Below, one piece after another: positions 37,223 to 46,638 of a stretch of 64,000 nt of DNA. The position numbers and the translations under genes were made by a program. Location: positions 28,165-92,164 of the forward strand of contig CALWBV010000007.1 of the NCBI GenBank assembly GCA_944376205.1. Direction: 5' to 3'. Under the pieces are notes generated by a model, which saw nothing but the letters and a program-made list of their open reading frames with translations, was not told the DNA's origin and ran no database searches. Each line of letters begins with the position of its first letter. Positions within the stretch are counted from its first letter, which is position 1. The DNA comes from an uncultured Christensenellaceae bacterium. GTDB lineage: Bacteria; Bacillota; Clostridia; Christensenellales; UBA3700.

Positions 37223-38056
37223 TTACTCCTTTTTCAATGAATCCTTATTAAAATTGGTTTTATCAAATTTTTTATAAGGGTTATTATAATCCACGTAACA
37301 GATTGAATGTCCTTTCCTTTCTTCCTCGGGCGGCAATTGCATATAATCACCGAACGACAACTTCAAATAGGTATCGTAATCTTCAACCCCGTAAAATTGC
37401 GTATCCTCAAAATCGTAAAGTTTGGGCTCGCCAAAACATTTTGCCGGCAAAGGTTGCGCTGCGCCATACACATTTATCCAATACAACGAAGACTTACCCT
37501 TAAACTTTTTAATTACGTTATAAGGCATATCAAACCATTTAGGACTTTCAGGTAAAATCTGCAAACATCTTGCAACGACTGTCTTTAAGAATGTTGTCCT
37601 GCCGCCTTTTTGATAGATACCCGATATAATTCTTTTTTTCGTGTGGATTTTTTTCGACAATTTGTTTGCCTTTTGCAAGTCGTCTCCGATTTCATCAAGA
37701 GGAAATACATCAATGAATACTCCCCCTACAAACAATGTATCCAGTCCCGATTCGACATACGTGGTATTTTCGTCATACATTTTACAAAAACCGTATTTGA
37801 AATGTTTTCCGTCAGACGGAACATTGAAAGTATATCCGTCGGGAAGCTTATCTCTCAAAGTCAGCATCCTGTCGTAATCTTTTCTGGGCACGCCGAAATC
37901 TATATCGTCATCCCAAGGAATAAAGCCCTTGTGCCTTATTGCGCCCAGCATAGTTCCGCCAAGCATATAATATTTTATGTCGTTTTCCTGACAAAATTTG
38001 TGAAATACTTTTGCCATTTCCAACAACTTTTGCTTTAACAACACTGCATCGTTCAT
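37223..38056 (-). CDS. LicD-family phosphotransferase
   Basis: A 277-residue LicD protein. The core motif lies at residues 30-55: MLGGTMLGAIRHKGFIPWDD followed by DIDFG, with the Asp cluster at 49-53 that binds metal. Family members transfer a phospho-amine (phosphocholine in pneumococcus) from a CDP-donor onto a glycan. Its start overlaps the flippase stop (TAATG), and the donor-forming fusion enzyme follows 2 nt later, a tight functional set. Compare the broken licD relative at 43266-43503. Confidence 0.9.
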   Translation of the reverse strand: MNDAVLLKQKLLEMAKVFHKFCQENDIKYYMLGGTMLGAIRHKGFIPWDDDIDFGVPRKDYDRMLTLRDKLPDGYTFNVPSDGKHFKYGFCKMYDENTTYVESGLDTLFVGGVFIDVFPLDEIGDDLQKANKLSKKIHTKKRIISGIYQKGGRTTFLKTVVARCLQILPESPKWFDMPYNVIKKFKGKSSLYWINVYGAAQPLPAKCFGEPKLYDFEDTQFYGVEDYDTYLKLSFGDYMQLPPEEERKGHSICYVDYNNPYKKFDKTNFNKDSLKKE

Positions 38057-39648
38057 TATTTTGTCTCCTCCTCGCTTTGTTTTTTTTCTTGATCGTTCGA
38101 CATATCCTGCTCGGAAACGATTTCCTTATCTTCACTGTTTTGCACGTCTTGCATTGACATATCGATTGTATTTTCGTTATCTGTACTGTCTTGTGCGGAC
38201 TGCACGACTTCTTGTGCAGTTGCTGCCGTTTTTCTTTTAAGACTCTTCAAAATGGCGATCATTTGTTTACACAATGCAACCACGTCTTTTGCATGGAATA
38301 TCAATACCACTAAAATTATAACTGCTTGCACGCCGTAATAAACCCAGTTGGATTTTATTCTTTCGCTTTCGAGAATAAATACCGCATGGAAAGCTATGAG
38401 CAAAAGCAAAATTATTTCTTTAACCCAGTTGGCACGCAAATGCGAATATTTTTGCGTATCGACTATTCTTATAGTTGTCATAATCAAATATCCTGCAAGG
38501 CTTGCGATAAGTGCGCCTTTAATTCCCATAAAGTACACAAGTATCAGGCACATTATTGAATTTGTAAGTGCTCCCGCCAATGTCGATACAAACACCATTT
38601 TCGTTCTCATCGCCGCACCGTAATACGCCCCGAAAAACGAACAATAACAACTTATGATTGCGGTAAATATCGCCATTGACGAATATCTCCACGAATCCGC
38701 AAATTCTCCTTGCAAGAGAAATTTGGAAACAAAGGGCAATATCATCAACAAACACGTCGCTGCTATATGAAGGAATGCTCCGTAATACTTGAATATGCTT
38801 GAATTGAATTCTGACTTATCCTTATCGTCTATCGACTTGACGGTAGAAATCGTCCACGCCTGAAGGAAGATAGTTCCGAAAATATTGATAAGCGTAGCTA
38901 TTTTTGATGACGCTACATAAAGTCCCGAATCTCCGCTTCCGCAAAAATAAATTATTATATATCTGTTGACGACTTGAATAAACCACCAGCACAGTAAACT
39001 AGGCATCAAAGGCAAAGCGTATTGAACCATCTCTTTGAATAATTGCTTGTCCAAAGTTTTGGGATTGATATTTTTGAATACTCCGCCTACGAAGAAAAGT
39101 ATCAACAGAGATGACATATATGCCGCTATCAACGAAAGAAGATATCCGTAAGCGCCCCATTTCAGCCAATAGACAAATATCGCATTGCTTGCAGCAAGCA
39201 TAAGCGCCTGAGTAATACCGCTTATAGCAAAAGTTATGACCTTGCCTGTACCTCTGACAAACTGCCCCCAAACGTTGGATAGCGCAACGCACATATAAAG
39301 AAAAGCAAAAAGTATGCAGAGTTTGAAGTCAATTTTTATAGCCGCAAGCAACGAGCCTGCAAGCACCATAATAAAACCTAGCGTCAATATACCCATAGTA
39401 TTTGACAGCACGCTTTTTGAATTGACGTCTTTTCTCATGGTAAATCTGAAAACAGCATCCTGAAGACCCAACGTAAGCAAAGGTATGATAAGTTCCGTCA
39501 AGCTCATGAGAGACTCTGCCGTACCGTAATCCTCCGTTGTCATTGACAAAGTTATCAACGGCATCAGGAAAAACTGTATGGCTTTTACGCTGAACGAACC
39601 TATTGCAAATACTATTGTATTTTTTGTGAGCTGTTTGTAGTCCCCCAT
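38056..39648 (-). CDS. Polysaccharide flippase (Wzx-like, MOP superfamily)
   Basis: A 530-residue protein with about 12-14 membrane helices to residue 465. It begins QLTKNTIVFAIGSFSVKAIQFFL, typical of polysaccharide-biosynthesis export proteins. It moves lipid-linked repeat units across the membrane. It carries an unusual cytoplasmic tail of about 60 residues rich in Asp, Glu, Gln and Ser (from about 470) with no known motif. The start at 39648 follows GAGGAG by 7 nt and lies 37 nt inside the polymerase gene, a real overlap. Confidence 0.9.
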   Translation of the reverse strand: MGDYKQLTKNTIVFAIGSFSVKAIQFFLMPLITLSMTTEDYGTAESLMSLTELIIPLLTLGLQDAVFRFTMRKDVNSKSVLSNTMGILTLGFIMVLAGSLLAAIKIDFKLCILFAFLYMCVALSNVWGQFVRGTGKVITFAISGITQALMLAASNAIFVYWLKWGAYGYLLSLIAAYMSSLLILFFVGGVFKNINPKTLDKQLFKEMVQYALPLMPSLLCWWFIQVVNRYIIIYFCGSGDSGLYVASSKIATLINIFGTIFLQAWTISTVKSIDDKDKSEFNSSIFKYYGAFLHIAATCLLMILPFVSKFLLQGEFADSWRYSSMAIFTAIISCYCSFFGAYYGAAMRTKMVFVSTLAGALTNSIMCLILVYFMGIKGALIASLAGYLIMTTIRIVDTQKYSHLRANWVKEIILLLLIAFHAVFILESERIKSNWVYYGVQAVIILVVLIFHAKDVVALCKQMIAILKSLKRKTAATAQEVVQSAQDSTDNENTIDMSMQDVQNSEDKEIVSEQDMSNDQEKKQSEEETK

Positions 39649-41159
39649 ATCTTAACTCCTCTGAAACCGAATATGAATCCCATCACTCTGAAAATCAATA
39701 CCGCGCATATAAAATACAATATGTTCGTTGCGGTATCAAACAAGCCGCTGCGAGGCAACGTAAACAGATTGTATGCCAAATAGAGTATTATCGCATTCTT
39801 CTCTATACTCATACCGTTTATGTTGACTGCAGACATATATGCGATAGCTTTGCCGAGAAGCAAACCGCCTATCACTACGCCGATTACGCCAAAAGCAATG
39901 TAAAGTTCGGCAATAAACGACGTGCCCATTCCGTAACCGTTGACGTACAATTCCGGATTAACAAGATAGGATATCCAATGCGAGAAAGAATCGTTGGCTT
40001 GAACGTATTCCAATCCTTGAGCCAAATCCGGCGTGCTTATTCCGAACAAAACAGATTTTATCTGTTGTACCAATACATTGTTGAATAGCGCTTGTTTCAA
40101 CGGATAAAGCAAATATACTATTCCGCTCTTGGGAAAAGCGTCTTGTTTGTCGATCGTGTTGGCAATAACCGAATCCGAACCGCCTGTGGAAACCATGAAA
40201 TCTTTAAGAGCTCCGAAAAGGCTGAACGAATCGTTGGAATCTGATCTTGCCTGTTCGATGAACCAGAACACTACCATTACCAATACAGCAAAAAGCCCTA
40301 GGAAAATAAAATAAGTATATGGCATTTTCTTTCTGTCATAGCGGCAGCACATGATTACGTACCAAACTATAAACAGCAAGGCTTTTGCCACCAAAGCTCT
40401 TCTTCCTATCAGAACCTGAAGTCCGCCCTCGACTATCAAAAACATCAACAATACAACGAACACCTGCGACAGTTTAGGACGACAGCAGAGATATAAAAAT
40501 ACAAAACCTATAAACAGGAAGTTGCCTATCTTGATAACGGGATTGACGTCAACGTTGACAAGGTATCCCTCTGTATAAGACATATCGGACTTGACCGCAA
40601 CGATCTTGGTCTGCATGTAAAGCGAACACAAAAAACAGATAATCAACAATACCATAAGAACTTTTCTCGAAGTTTCGAATTGTTTCAGCTGTTGCGAATC
40701 TGTATATCTGTTTTTTATGATTTCGTTGTTACGACGCTTAAAATACTTTCTGAAAGAGATCCTGTATCCGATAAATACGCTTATCAGCGCTCCGTACATC
40801 AGGCGTGTAAATACAAAATACTTGCTTGCGTCGAGCTTGAGAAAACTGAACGTCAAAAACTCATCGTAACCGCCCGTTTCCATATATTTGAAAATCTTTT
40901 GTCCCAACAAAAATATAAAGAAACAAAAGAAAAACGCAAATGCAAGGAAATGCTTGTTTATGCCTACGATGATAAAATAACAAACTATTGCAAAGAAGAG
41001 AATATATACATTGATAAACAGCAAAACGTTTGTCGTTTCGTTGAGAGAAAAAGCTTGTATGATACAGAATATCACTTCCAAAAACAGTGATATTCCTACG
41101 AAAATATCGGCAACATTTATTCTGTTGTTTATTTCGTATAAAAAATTCTTCTTAAGCAT
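39612..41159 (-). CDS. O-antigen/capsule polymerase (Wzy-like)
   Basis: A 515-residue protein with about 12 hydrophobic helices and one large periplasm-side loop around residues 290-400, the layout of Wzy polymerases. Sequence is poorly conserved in this family, so the call depends on topology and on its place between glycosyltransferases and the flippase. It would polymerise repeat units on the outer face of the membrane. The start overlaps the GT4 gene by 8 nt. It is AT-rich compared with surrounding metabolic genes, usual for capsule genes. Confidence 0.8.
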   Translation of the reverse strand: MLKKNFLYEINNRINVADIFVGISLFLEVIFCIIQAFSLNETTNVLLFINVYILFFAIVCYFIIVGINKHFLAFAFFFCFFIFLLGQKIFKYMETGGYDEFLTFSFLKLDASKYFVFTRLMYGALISVFIGYRISFRKYFKRRNNEIIKNRYTDSQQLKQFETSRKVLMVLLIICFLCSLYMQTKIVAVKSDMSYTEGYLVNVDVNPVIKIGNFLFIGFVFLYLCCRPKLSQVFVVLLMFLIVEGGLQVLIGRRALVAKALLFIVWYVIMCCRYDRKKMPYTYFIFLGLFAVLVMVVFWFIEQARSDSNDSFSLFGALKDFMVSTGGSDSVIANTIDKQDAFPKSGIVYLLYPLKQALFNNVLVQQIKSVLFGISTPDLAQGLEYVQANDSFSHWISYLVNPELYVNGYGMGTSFIAELYIAFGVIGVVIGGLLLGKAIAYMSAVNINGMSIEKNAIILYLAYNLFTLPRSGLFDTATNILYFICAVLIFRVMGFIFGFRGVKIWGTTNSSQKIQ

Positions 41160-42258
41160 TACTTCTGTCTCTCAGAATTATCTCCTGAAATTTTTCTACA
41201 TACGAACGGTTGTCAAACCCCTTTTCTTTTATCGTCTCTGCGTATTCTTGCCTGTCGTTTTTCGGCAGCTGCAAAATTCGCTCCGCCCATACAGCCGCAT
41301 CAAGATTTTCTCTAAAACATATATCCGTCAATACGCATTCCGACGTAACTTTGGACGATATAACGCAAGGCAACCCGTTTGCCTGCGCCTCTATCGCCGA
41401 AACGGGAAATCCCTCGTGAAAAGACGGCAAAACGAATACGTCCATTGCATTGAGAAGTTGATGCACGTCGCTTCTCATTCCCAAAAAAATCACTCTGTCT
41501 TTGATGTCGGATGTCTCGGCTTTTTCTGCTATTGCGTCCTGCAATTCTCCATTTCCGACATATACTATTTTGTATTGCTCGGGCAAAAGAGCCAATACGT
41601 CTATCATAAACAACGGATTTTTCACTTCCGTTATTCTTCCTACCGCCGTCAAAAGAATGTCTCCCTCTTTTGCTCCTATTTGTTCTCGCAATTCCTCTCG
41701 AATTTTTCCGTTATAAGCAAAACGCTCGGTATCGATAGAATTTCTCAACACGTTGACGGTATGATTCTTTCTGTATTTTTTACTGTAAAAATATGCAGCT
41801 GAACTTTCCGAACAAGCCAATGCTATATCGAGATTTTTATAGAACGTTCTCGTCGTGAACATCTCGATTATTCTGTAAGTCAGCTTGCGCAGGAAACTTC
41901 CCTCGACACATTCGCCGTGCGAGTGCGCAATGGTTCGTACGCCGTACTTTTTGGCAATTCTAAAAATCGCTACGTCAACCTTGCTTGTATTGTTTATCCA
42001 TACGTAATCGAATTTTTCTTTTTGCAAAAGAGCTTCGAGTTGAGCGGCATATTGGCGTATATCCTTGCCGAAAGGCGTTATCTTTACAATGGAATATCCC
42101 ATTGCCTGTATATCTTCTTCAACCGCAGAATCGTATGTCAGCAAAACTACCGCATCGAATTTTTCACGATCGAGATATTTGAGAGTGTTCATTACAACGC
42201 TAGCAACTCCCCCTCTGCCTTTACCTATTCCGCTTATGAGTATCCTTATTTTTTCCAT
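41152..42258 (-). CDS. Glycosyltransferase family 4 (GT-B)
   Basis: A 368-residue retaining GT-B glycosyltransferase. The N-terminal half has GIGKGRGGVASVVMNTLKYL (acceptor side). The C-terminal half has VGRITEVKNP, the donor-binding segment, and the E-x7-E motif in FVLPSFHEGFPVSAIEAQA. It is cytoplasmic and adds one sugar to the lipid-linked repeat. It overlaps the preceding GT2 gene by 13 nt. The donor sugar cannot be told from sequence. Confidence 0.93.
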   Translation of the reverse strand: MEKIRILISGIGKGRGGVASVVMNTLKYLDREKFDAVVLLTYDSAVEEDIQAMGYSIVKITPFGKDIRQYAAQLEALLQKEKFDYVWINNTSKVDVAIFRIAKKYGVRTIAHSHGECVEGSFLRKLTYRIIEMFTTRTFYKNLDIALACSESSAAYFYSKKYRKNHTVNVLRNSIDTERFAYNGKIREELREQIGAKEGDILLTAVGRITEVKNPLFMIDVLALLPEQYKIVYVGNGELQDAIAEKAETSDIKDRVIFLGMRSDVHQLLNAMDVFVLPSFHEGFPVSAIEAQANGLPCVISSKVTSECVLTDICFRENLDAAVWAERILQLPKNDRQEYAETIKEKGFDNRSYVEKFQEIILRDRSNA

Positions 42259-43202
42259 AATCTGCCCAGATATTTTTTGATTATTTTGATAGCGTTTTTC
42301 TTGCCGAGCAAGAGAGTTGACGCAACCATTTTATATTTGAGTTCTATATATTTAGAAAAGAGTATCTTCCACTTTTCTTTTTTGAGCATGTCCGCATATT
42401 TTGCGACATAATCGTTTTCACCGACAACTCCGTATATTATACCTTTGCACCAGAACGCCAAAAGACCTTTGAGATAATGTGCATAAGCTGCTTTTTTGTT
42501 TTTATCATCGGCTTTTGCTACTATGTTCAATCTGTTTTGCAAATCGAACAAATGGTTTTCTTTAAGTTGTCCGCCCGACAAAGAAAGTGCGTTTTGCCTG
42601 TAAAAATAGCCGTTGTAATCGCTTGTTACCAGCACTTTGACATTCTCTGAATACCTGAATATAAAATCCTGATCTTCGCCCAGTTTTATACTTTCGTCAA
42701 AACGGATATTATCAAGCAAATCTCTTTTGTAGAGATACCTCACCGAACAATACAGGCGATTGTTTTGAAGCATATACCCCTGAAGATTTTTTGTTATGCG
42801 CTTTGTCTTATTTTTCCTGTTGACTTCGGGCAACTTATCAAAAAACTCGAGATACTCCATTCCCGACATATCGGCTTGGTTACTCTGCATATTTTCCGCC
42901 AAAATTTTTATCATGTCTCGGTCTATCACGTCGTCCGAATCTACAAAAGCTATACACTCGCCCTCTGAATGGTCGATTCCGTAATTTCTTGCGCTGCTCA
43001 ATCCTCCGTTAGGCTTGTGACAACTTCTGATACGGGCGTCCCTTTCTGCCAACGCATCGCAAAGTTCTCCGCTGTTATCGGTGCTGCCGTCATCCACAAG
43101 CACTATCTCTGTATCTTCGTAGCTTTGAGAGAGAATGCTGTTTACACACTCTTCGAGATATTTTGACGTGTTGTACACGGGTACTACAATCGATACTTTC
43201 AT
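42246..43202 (-). CDS. Glycosyltransferase family 2 (GT-A)
   Basis: A 318-residue GT-A enzyme. The N-terminal domain shows VSIVVPVYNTSKYLEECV, then LVDDGSTDNSGE and the metal-binding DSDD (FVDSDDVIDRD). The C-terminal 120 residues are Lys-rich and helical, as in EpsJ/CpsI-type capsule transferases. It probably adds a sugar to the growing repeat unit. It has a GGAAG ribosome site. A 335-bp stretch upstream holds a broken licD gene. Confidence 0.94.
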   Translation of the reverse strand: MKVSIVVPVYNTSKYLEECVNSILSQSYEDTEIVLVDDGSTDNSGELCDALAERDARIRSCHKPNGGLSSARNYGIDHSEGECIAFVDSDDVIDRDMIKILAENMQSNQADMSGMEYLEFFDKLPEVNRKNKTKRITKNLQGYMLQNNRLYCSVRYLYKRDLLDNIRFDESIKLGEDQDFIFRYSENVKVLVTSDYNGYFYRQNALSLSGGQLKENHLFDLQNRLNIVAKADDKNKKAAYAHYLKGLLAFWCKGIIYGVVGENDYVAKYADMLKKEKWKILFSKYIELKYKMVASTLLLGKKNAIKIIKKYLGRLWKK

Positions 43203-43265
43203 ATTTCTTCCTTTGCTTTAGTCTTCTTTGTCTGCGATCTTTGCGCAGATTGATATTACGATTAT

Positions 43266-43503
43266 TTACACTATATTCAGACTTAAAATCTCATCAATGA
43301 CCTTGAGCCACTTTCTCGCAAGTATATCGTCGTCGTTTTCAAACGTGGTATTGTGCAATCTGAACACTACTGTGTCTTACTGCGCCCAAAAGCGTACCGC
43401 CCGACATAAACAGCGTGAGTCCGTTTTCATCGCACAGCTTGTCCAGATAGCCGACCATTTCGACCAAACGTTTTTTCATTTCAGGCACTTCTATTTTTCT
43501 CAT
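43266..43503 (-). pseudogene. Remnant of a licD-family gene with internal deletion
   Basis: An AGAGG site and ATG at 43503 begin a 54-codon frame whose residues 18-44 (GYLDKLCDENGLT, then MSGGTLLGAVRH) clearly match the LicD N-terminal motif, just before the expected KGFIPWDD. The frame then derails and stops at 43339. The following bases encode, in another frame, about 25 residues (TFENDDDILARKWLKVIDEI) ending at a stop at 43266, plausibly the original C-terminus. So roughly 200 codons have been lost from the middle. The ribosome site and start are intact, so a 54-residue peptide could still be made. It sits between two GT2 genes in the polysaccharide operon. Confidence 0.82.
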
Positions 43504-43537
43504 ATACACCTCTTGTATTCTTTCACTTCACTTGCTT

Positions 43538-44635
43538 TTATTTATTGTCTTCTTGAGCGTTTTGTAAATCTTCGTTATCTTTTTCCATTGTTGCCGCCTG
43601 CTTATCGACTTTTACGAAAAGCGCAATTGTCAATCCCCACAATGTTCCCAAGCCGTATGCAAAATGCAACATCGGAAACAAAAACGGCAAACACAACAGT
43701 CCGATCCCTTCTTTGTAATCCTTGCAACTCTTGAGTGTAAGCAATACGTCTATTAACAGATACAGACCTACTCCGCACACAAAAGGCAAACACAACCACC
43801 AAGGCACTTGCGGTATAAACGATATCCCGAACAAAATAAGACACACTACTGCTGCCAAGGCAAATATACAGGGTACAAAGTGATACAGCGAAAAAATCGA
43901 AGGAGTTTTTCTGACGGAAGTAATTCCTATCCACTTGCCGTTGCCCCATTTCTGTTTGAGCATGCCTTTGAGAGTCGCTCTCGTCTGATATTCTGAATAT
44001 ATCCTGTCGGACATACAAATTTTGTAGCCGCTTTGACGTATGCGATAGTGCATCTCGTTGTCTTCAGATCTTAAAAGGCTCTCGTTGAATAAGCCGACTT
44101 TTTCAAAAACTTCACGCTTATAGCAAGCATGAGCTACAGTCTTGACATACTGTTTTTTATCGGAATTTCGATATGTCGCCACGCCGCTGCCGAACATGGA
44201 ATTTTCAGCCATGAGCAAAACTTTTTTCGCCTTGGAATCTCCGTTGATTACATTGACTCTGCGACCGCCGCAAACGTCTTCGCCCGAATCTATGCAAGCC
44301 ACGTTTTCGCTCACGAAATTTGCAGGGATTATAGCATGAGCGTCGACTCTTATAATGAGTTCGCCCGTAGAGTTTGTGATTGCGACGTTCCAACCGCTTG
44401 CCTGTATCCTTTTGGGATTGTCGAGCACAAGCACGTTGGCAAAGCCGTTCTCTTCTTGGGCAAAAGCGGTCATAATTTCTTTGGTTTTATCTTTAGAGCC
44501 GCTGTCTACCAATACTATTTCCGTCTCGGAATGGTCGTAATCCTGCGCCCTGATATTATCGAGAAGTCTGGTAATATTTTCTTCTTCGTTCAGCGCTATT
44601 ACGCACAGCGATACTCTTATCGTCTTCTCTTCCAT
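43538..44635 (-). CDS. Membrane-associated glycosyltransferase family 2 (ExoA-like)
   Basis: A 365-residue GT2. The GT-A domain begins SLCVIALNEEENI, with LVDSGSKDKT, the DxD-like VDAHA and later SEDNEMHYRIRQSG. After about residue 240 come three or four membrane helices, the layout of ExoA/succinoglycan-type transferases. It has an AAGGAG site, and its start lies 1 nt after the initiating transferase stop. It probably adds the second sugar to the undecaprenyl-linked unit, inferred from position. Confidence 0.9.
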   Translation of the reverse strand: MEEKTIRVSLCVIALNEEENITRLLDNIRAQDYDHSETEIVLVDSGSKDKTKEIMTAFAQEENGFANVLVLDNPKRIQASGWNVAITNSTGELIIRVDAHAIIPANFVSENVACIDSGEDVCGGRRVNVINGDSKAKKVLLMAENSMFGSGVATYRNSDKKQYVKTVAHACYKREVFEKVGLFNESLLRSEDNEMHYRIRQSGYKICMSDRIYSEYQTRATLKGMLKQKWGNGKWIGITSVRKTPSIFSLYHFVPCIFALAAVVCLILFGISFIPQVPWWLCLPFVCGVGLYLLIDVLLTLKSCKDYKEGIGLLCLPFLFPMLHFAYGLGTLWGLTIALFVKVDKQAATMEKDNEDLQNAQEDNK

Positions 44636-44636
44636 A

Positions 44637-45239
44637 TCACTCCTTGATTACTTTGAAAACTGTCTTGAATATCAGCCCTATATCGTAGAAAAATCCTGCT
44701 TTTTCGATATACTTGAGATTGAGTTCGAGTTTTGCGGGCATTATTTCCTCGATATATTTTTTGTCGGGATCCTCTGCTTCTTTGAGCAAATCGTTTTCGT
44801 TGCGGTATTCGATTGACGCAAGATCCGTGATACCGGGCTTGACGGTAAGCACCTTGCGTTGTTCTTCAGTGTAAAGCGCAACGTATCTGGGAACCTCGGG
44901 ACGGGGTCCGACAAAACTCATCTTGCCCGACAATACGTTGAACAGTTGAGGAAGTTCGTCTATCTTTGTCTTACGAATAAACTTACCGACTTTTGTGATT
45001 CTGTTGTCGCCGTCGGTAGTAATCTGTCTGCCCTTTGCTTCGGCGTCGACAACCATCGAACGGAATTTCCATATCTTGAAAGTCTTGCCGTTTTTACCTA
45101 CTCTTTCCTGCTTGAATAACACGTGACCTTTTGACGAACATTTTATTGCGATAGCCACAAACAAAAACAGCAAGAGCAAAAACAGTATTCCCAACAACGA
45201 GAAAAATATGTCGAAGCATCTCTTTGAAAATCTATACAC
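44637..45239 (-). CDS. Initiating phosphoglycosyl transferase (PglC/EpsL-like)
   Basis: A 200-residue monotopic phosphoglycosyl transferase. One membrane segment lies at residues 10-32. Then come KTFKIWKFRSM with the conserved FRSM, TKIDELPQLFNVLSG with the catalytic Asp-Glu, and MSFVGPRPEVPRY. It transfers a sugar-1-phosphate to undecaprenyl phosphate, starting the repeat unit. The start is GTG at 45239, 6 nt after AAGGAGG and overlapping the aminotransferase stop by 8 nt. Minimal PglC-type length suggests an acetamido-sugar donor, perhaps made by the aminotransferase next door. Confidence 0.95.
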   Translation of the reverse strand: MYRFSKRCFDIFFSLLGILFLLLLFLFVAIAIKCSSKGHVLFKQERVGKNGKTFKIWKFRSMVVDAEAKGRQITTDGDNRITKVGKFIRKTKIDELPQLFNVLSGKMSFVGPRPEVPRYVALYTEEQRKVLTVKPGITDLASIEYRNENDLLKEAEDPDKKYIEEIMPAKLELNLKYIEKAGFFYDIGLIFKTVFKVIKE

Positions 45240-46428
45240 CTGCCGCCTCCTTATAGCTGTCGATGATGAATTGCACTTCTTCGTCGGTAAGGAGAGTGTG
45301 CAAAGGCAAAGTTATCTCATTGCGGTAGAGGTCATAAGCATTGGGATAATCCTTGATATCGAATCCCAACTCTTTGTAACCCGTAAACATGGCAAGCGGT
45401 TTGTAATGCACATTCGTCGCAATACCTTTGGAAGCAAGCGCAGTGATAACCGCATTACGATGTTGCTCGTCGATACCGTCGACTCTCGTGATATAAAGAT
45501 GTCCGCTGCCGCTGTGGTCGTCGCCGAAATGATCGAGAATTTTTATCTTCGTACCTGCAAAAGCCTTGTCGTAAGTTTCTATTATCTGACGTCTTCTTGC
45601 GAGAAGTTTTGAATATCTTTTAAGTTGGACTATACCTATTGCAGCCATGATATCTGTCATATTGCATTTATAGCCCAATGTCTTGATATCGTATTCCCAT
45701 GCGCCTATCTTCATTTTTGAGAGTGCGTCTTTGGATTGACCGTGCAAGGACATAAGCATAAATTGCGTATATATATCTTCGTCGGATATGCCGTCTATGC
45801 TTCTCCAGGTAACGGCTCCGCCCTCGGCTGTCGTAAGATTTTTGACAGCGTGGAAAGAAAAGGACGTAAAATCGGCAATCTCTCCCGATACTTTACCGTC
45901 CTTGACTGCTCCGAAAGAGTGAGCCGCATCGGCAATCACAACAATTCTGCCTATTGCTTTCTGCACGGCGTTTGAAGGCTTGAATATGTTTTTCTTATCG
46001 TCGGCAATCGCATACAGTGCGTCATAATCTGCTATGATGCCTGCAATATCCACGCCGATAATAGCTTTGGTCTTATCCGTAACGGCTTTTGCAACGTTTG
46101 CCGCACTTATAGAAAAATCGTCCTTGTCAACGTCGACAAGCACTATCTTTGCTCCGACGTGACGTATAACGCTTGCCGAAGCCGTATATGTGTATGCGCT
46201 CGTGATAACCTCGTCTCCCTCGCCTATGCCGAGAAAACGCAAAATAAGTTCGAGTCCTGCAGTTGCAGAATTGAGACATACGGCTTTTGCGGTATGACAA
46301 TATTCTGCTATCTGTTTTTCAAAAAGTTTGGTCTTGGGACCGGTAGTGATCCATCCCGACTTCAAAGTATCGACTACTTCGTCTATCTCTTCCTGCGTAA
46401 TATCGGGAGGTGAAAATTTTATATTCAT
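45232..46428 (-). CDS. DegT/DnrJ/EryC1 family sugar aminotransferase
   Basis: A 398-residue PLP enzyme. It begins FSPPDITQEEIDEVVDTLKS, then GWITTGPKTKLFE, the family signature. The PLP Lys (about residue 196) is in FHAVKNLTTAEGG, and the Asp for the pyridine N is in IADAAHSFGA. It aminates a nucleotide-linked keto-sugar, for example in UDP-bacillosamine or 4-amino-4,6-dideoxy sugar synthesis (PglE/ArnB type). The dehydratase that would supply the keto-sugar is not in this window. It is the first gene of the polysaccharide operon, behind the promoter at 46464. Confidence 0.94.
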   Translation of the reverse strand: MNIKFSPPDITQEEIDEVVDTLKSGWITTGPKTKLFEKQIAEYCHTAKAVCLNSATAGLELILRFLGIGEGDEVITSAYTYTASASVIRHVGAKIVLVDVDKDDFSISAANVAKAVTDKTKAIIGVDIAGIIADYDALYAIADDKKNIFKPSNAVQKAIGRIVVIADAAHSFGAVKDGKVSGEIADFTSFSFHAVKNLTTAEGGAVTWRSIDGISDEDIYTQFMLMSLHGQSKDALSKMKIGAWEYDIKTLGYKCNMTDIMAAIGIVQLKRYSKLLARRRQIIETYDKAFAGTKIKILDHFGDDHSGSGHLYITRVDGIDEQHRNAVITALASKGIATNVHYKPLAMFTGYKELGFDIKDYPNAYDLYRNEITLPLHTLLTDEEVQFIIDSYKEAAGV

Positions 46429-46463
46429 AATTCGCTCCGAACACTAATATTTTAATTTATAAT

Positions 46464-46492
46464 ATTATAGCATTATGTTGTGCAAATATCAA
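46464..46492 (-). promoter_or_regulatory. Promoter of the polysaccharide operon
   Basis: Minus strand TTGATA, 17 nt, TATAAT, about 35 nt before the first ATG of the operon. Confidence 0.83.
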
Positions 46493-46594
46493 CATTTAAT
46501 ACCAATTTGCTTTTTATTAAAATTTTATTAAAGAATAATTAAAATATTTGAAAAGTAAAAAGCCGTCTTTTAATGATAGAAAGGCGTATAAAAC

Positions 46595-46630
46595 AAACAG
46601 ACCGACGTTTTACCGTCGGCCTTGTTTATC
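46595..46630 (-). terminator. Terminator of the GH20 gene
   Basis: Minus-strand stem AGGCCGACG / CGTCGGTCT with one G-U pair, loop GTAAAA, followed by GTTTTAT. Confidence 0.8.
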
Positions 46631-46638
46631 GGATTGTT

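Noticed and set aside
43228..43734. 168-codon plus-strand ORF across the licD remnant
   Set aside because: It overlaps a real GT2 gene antisense and the licD remnant; no start signal.
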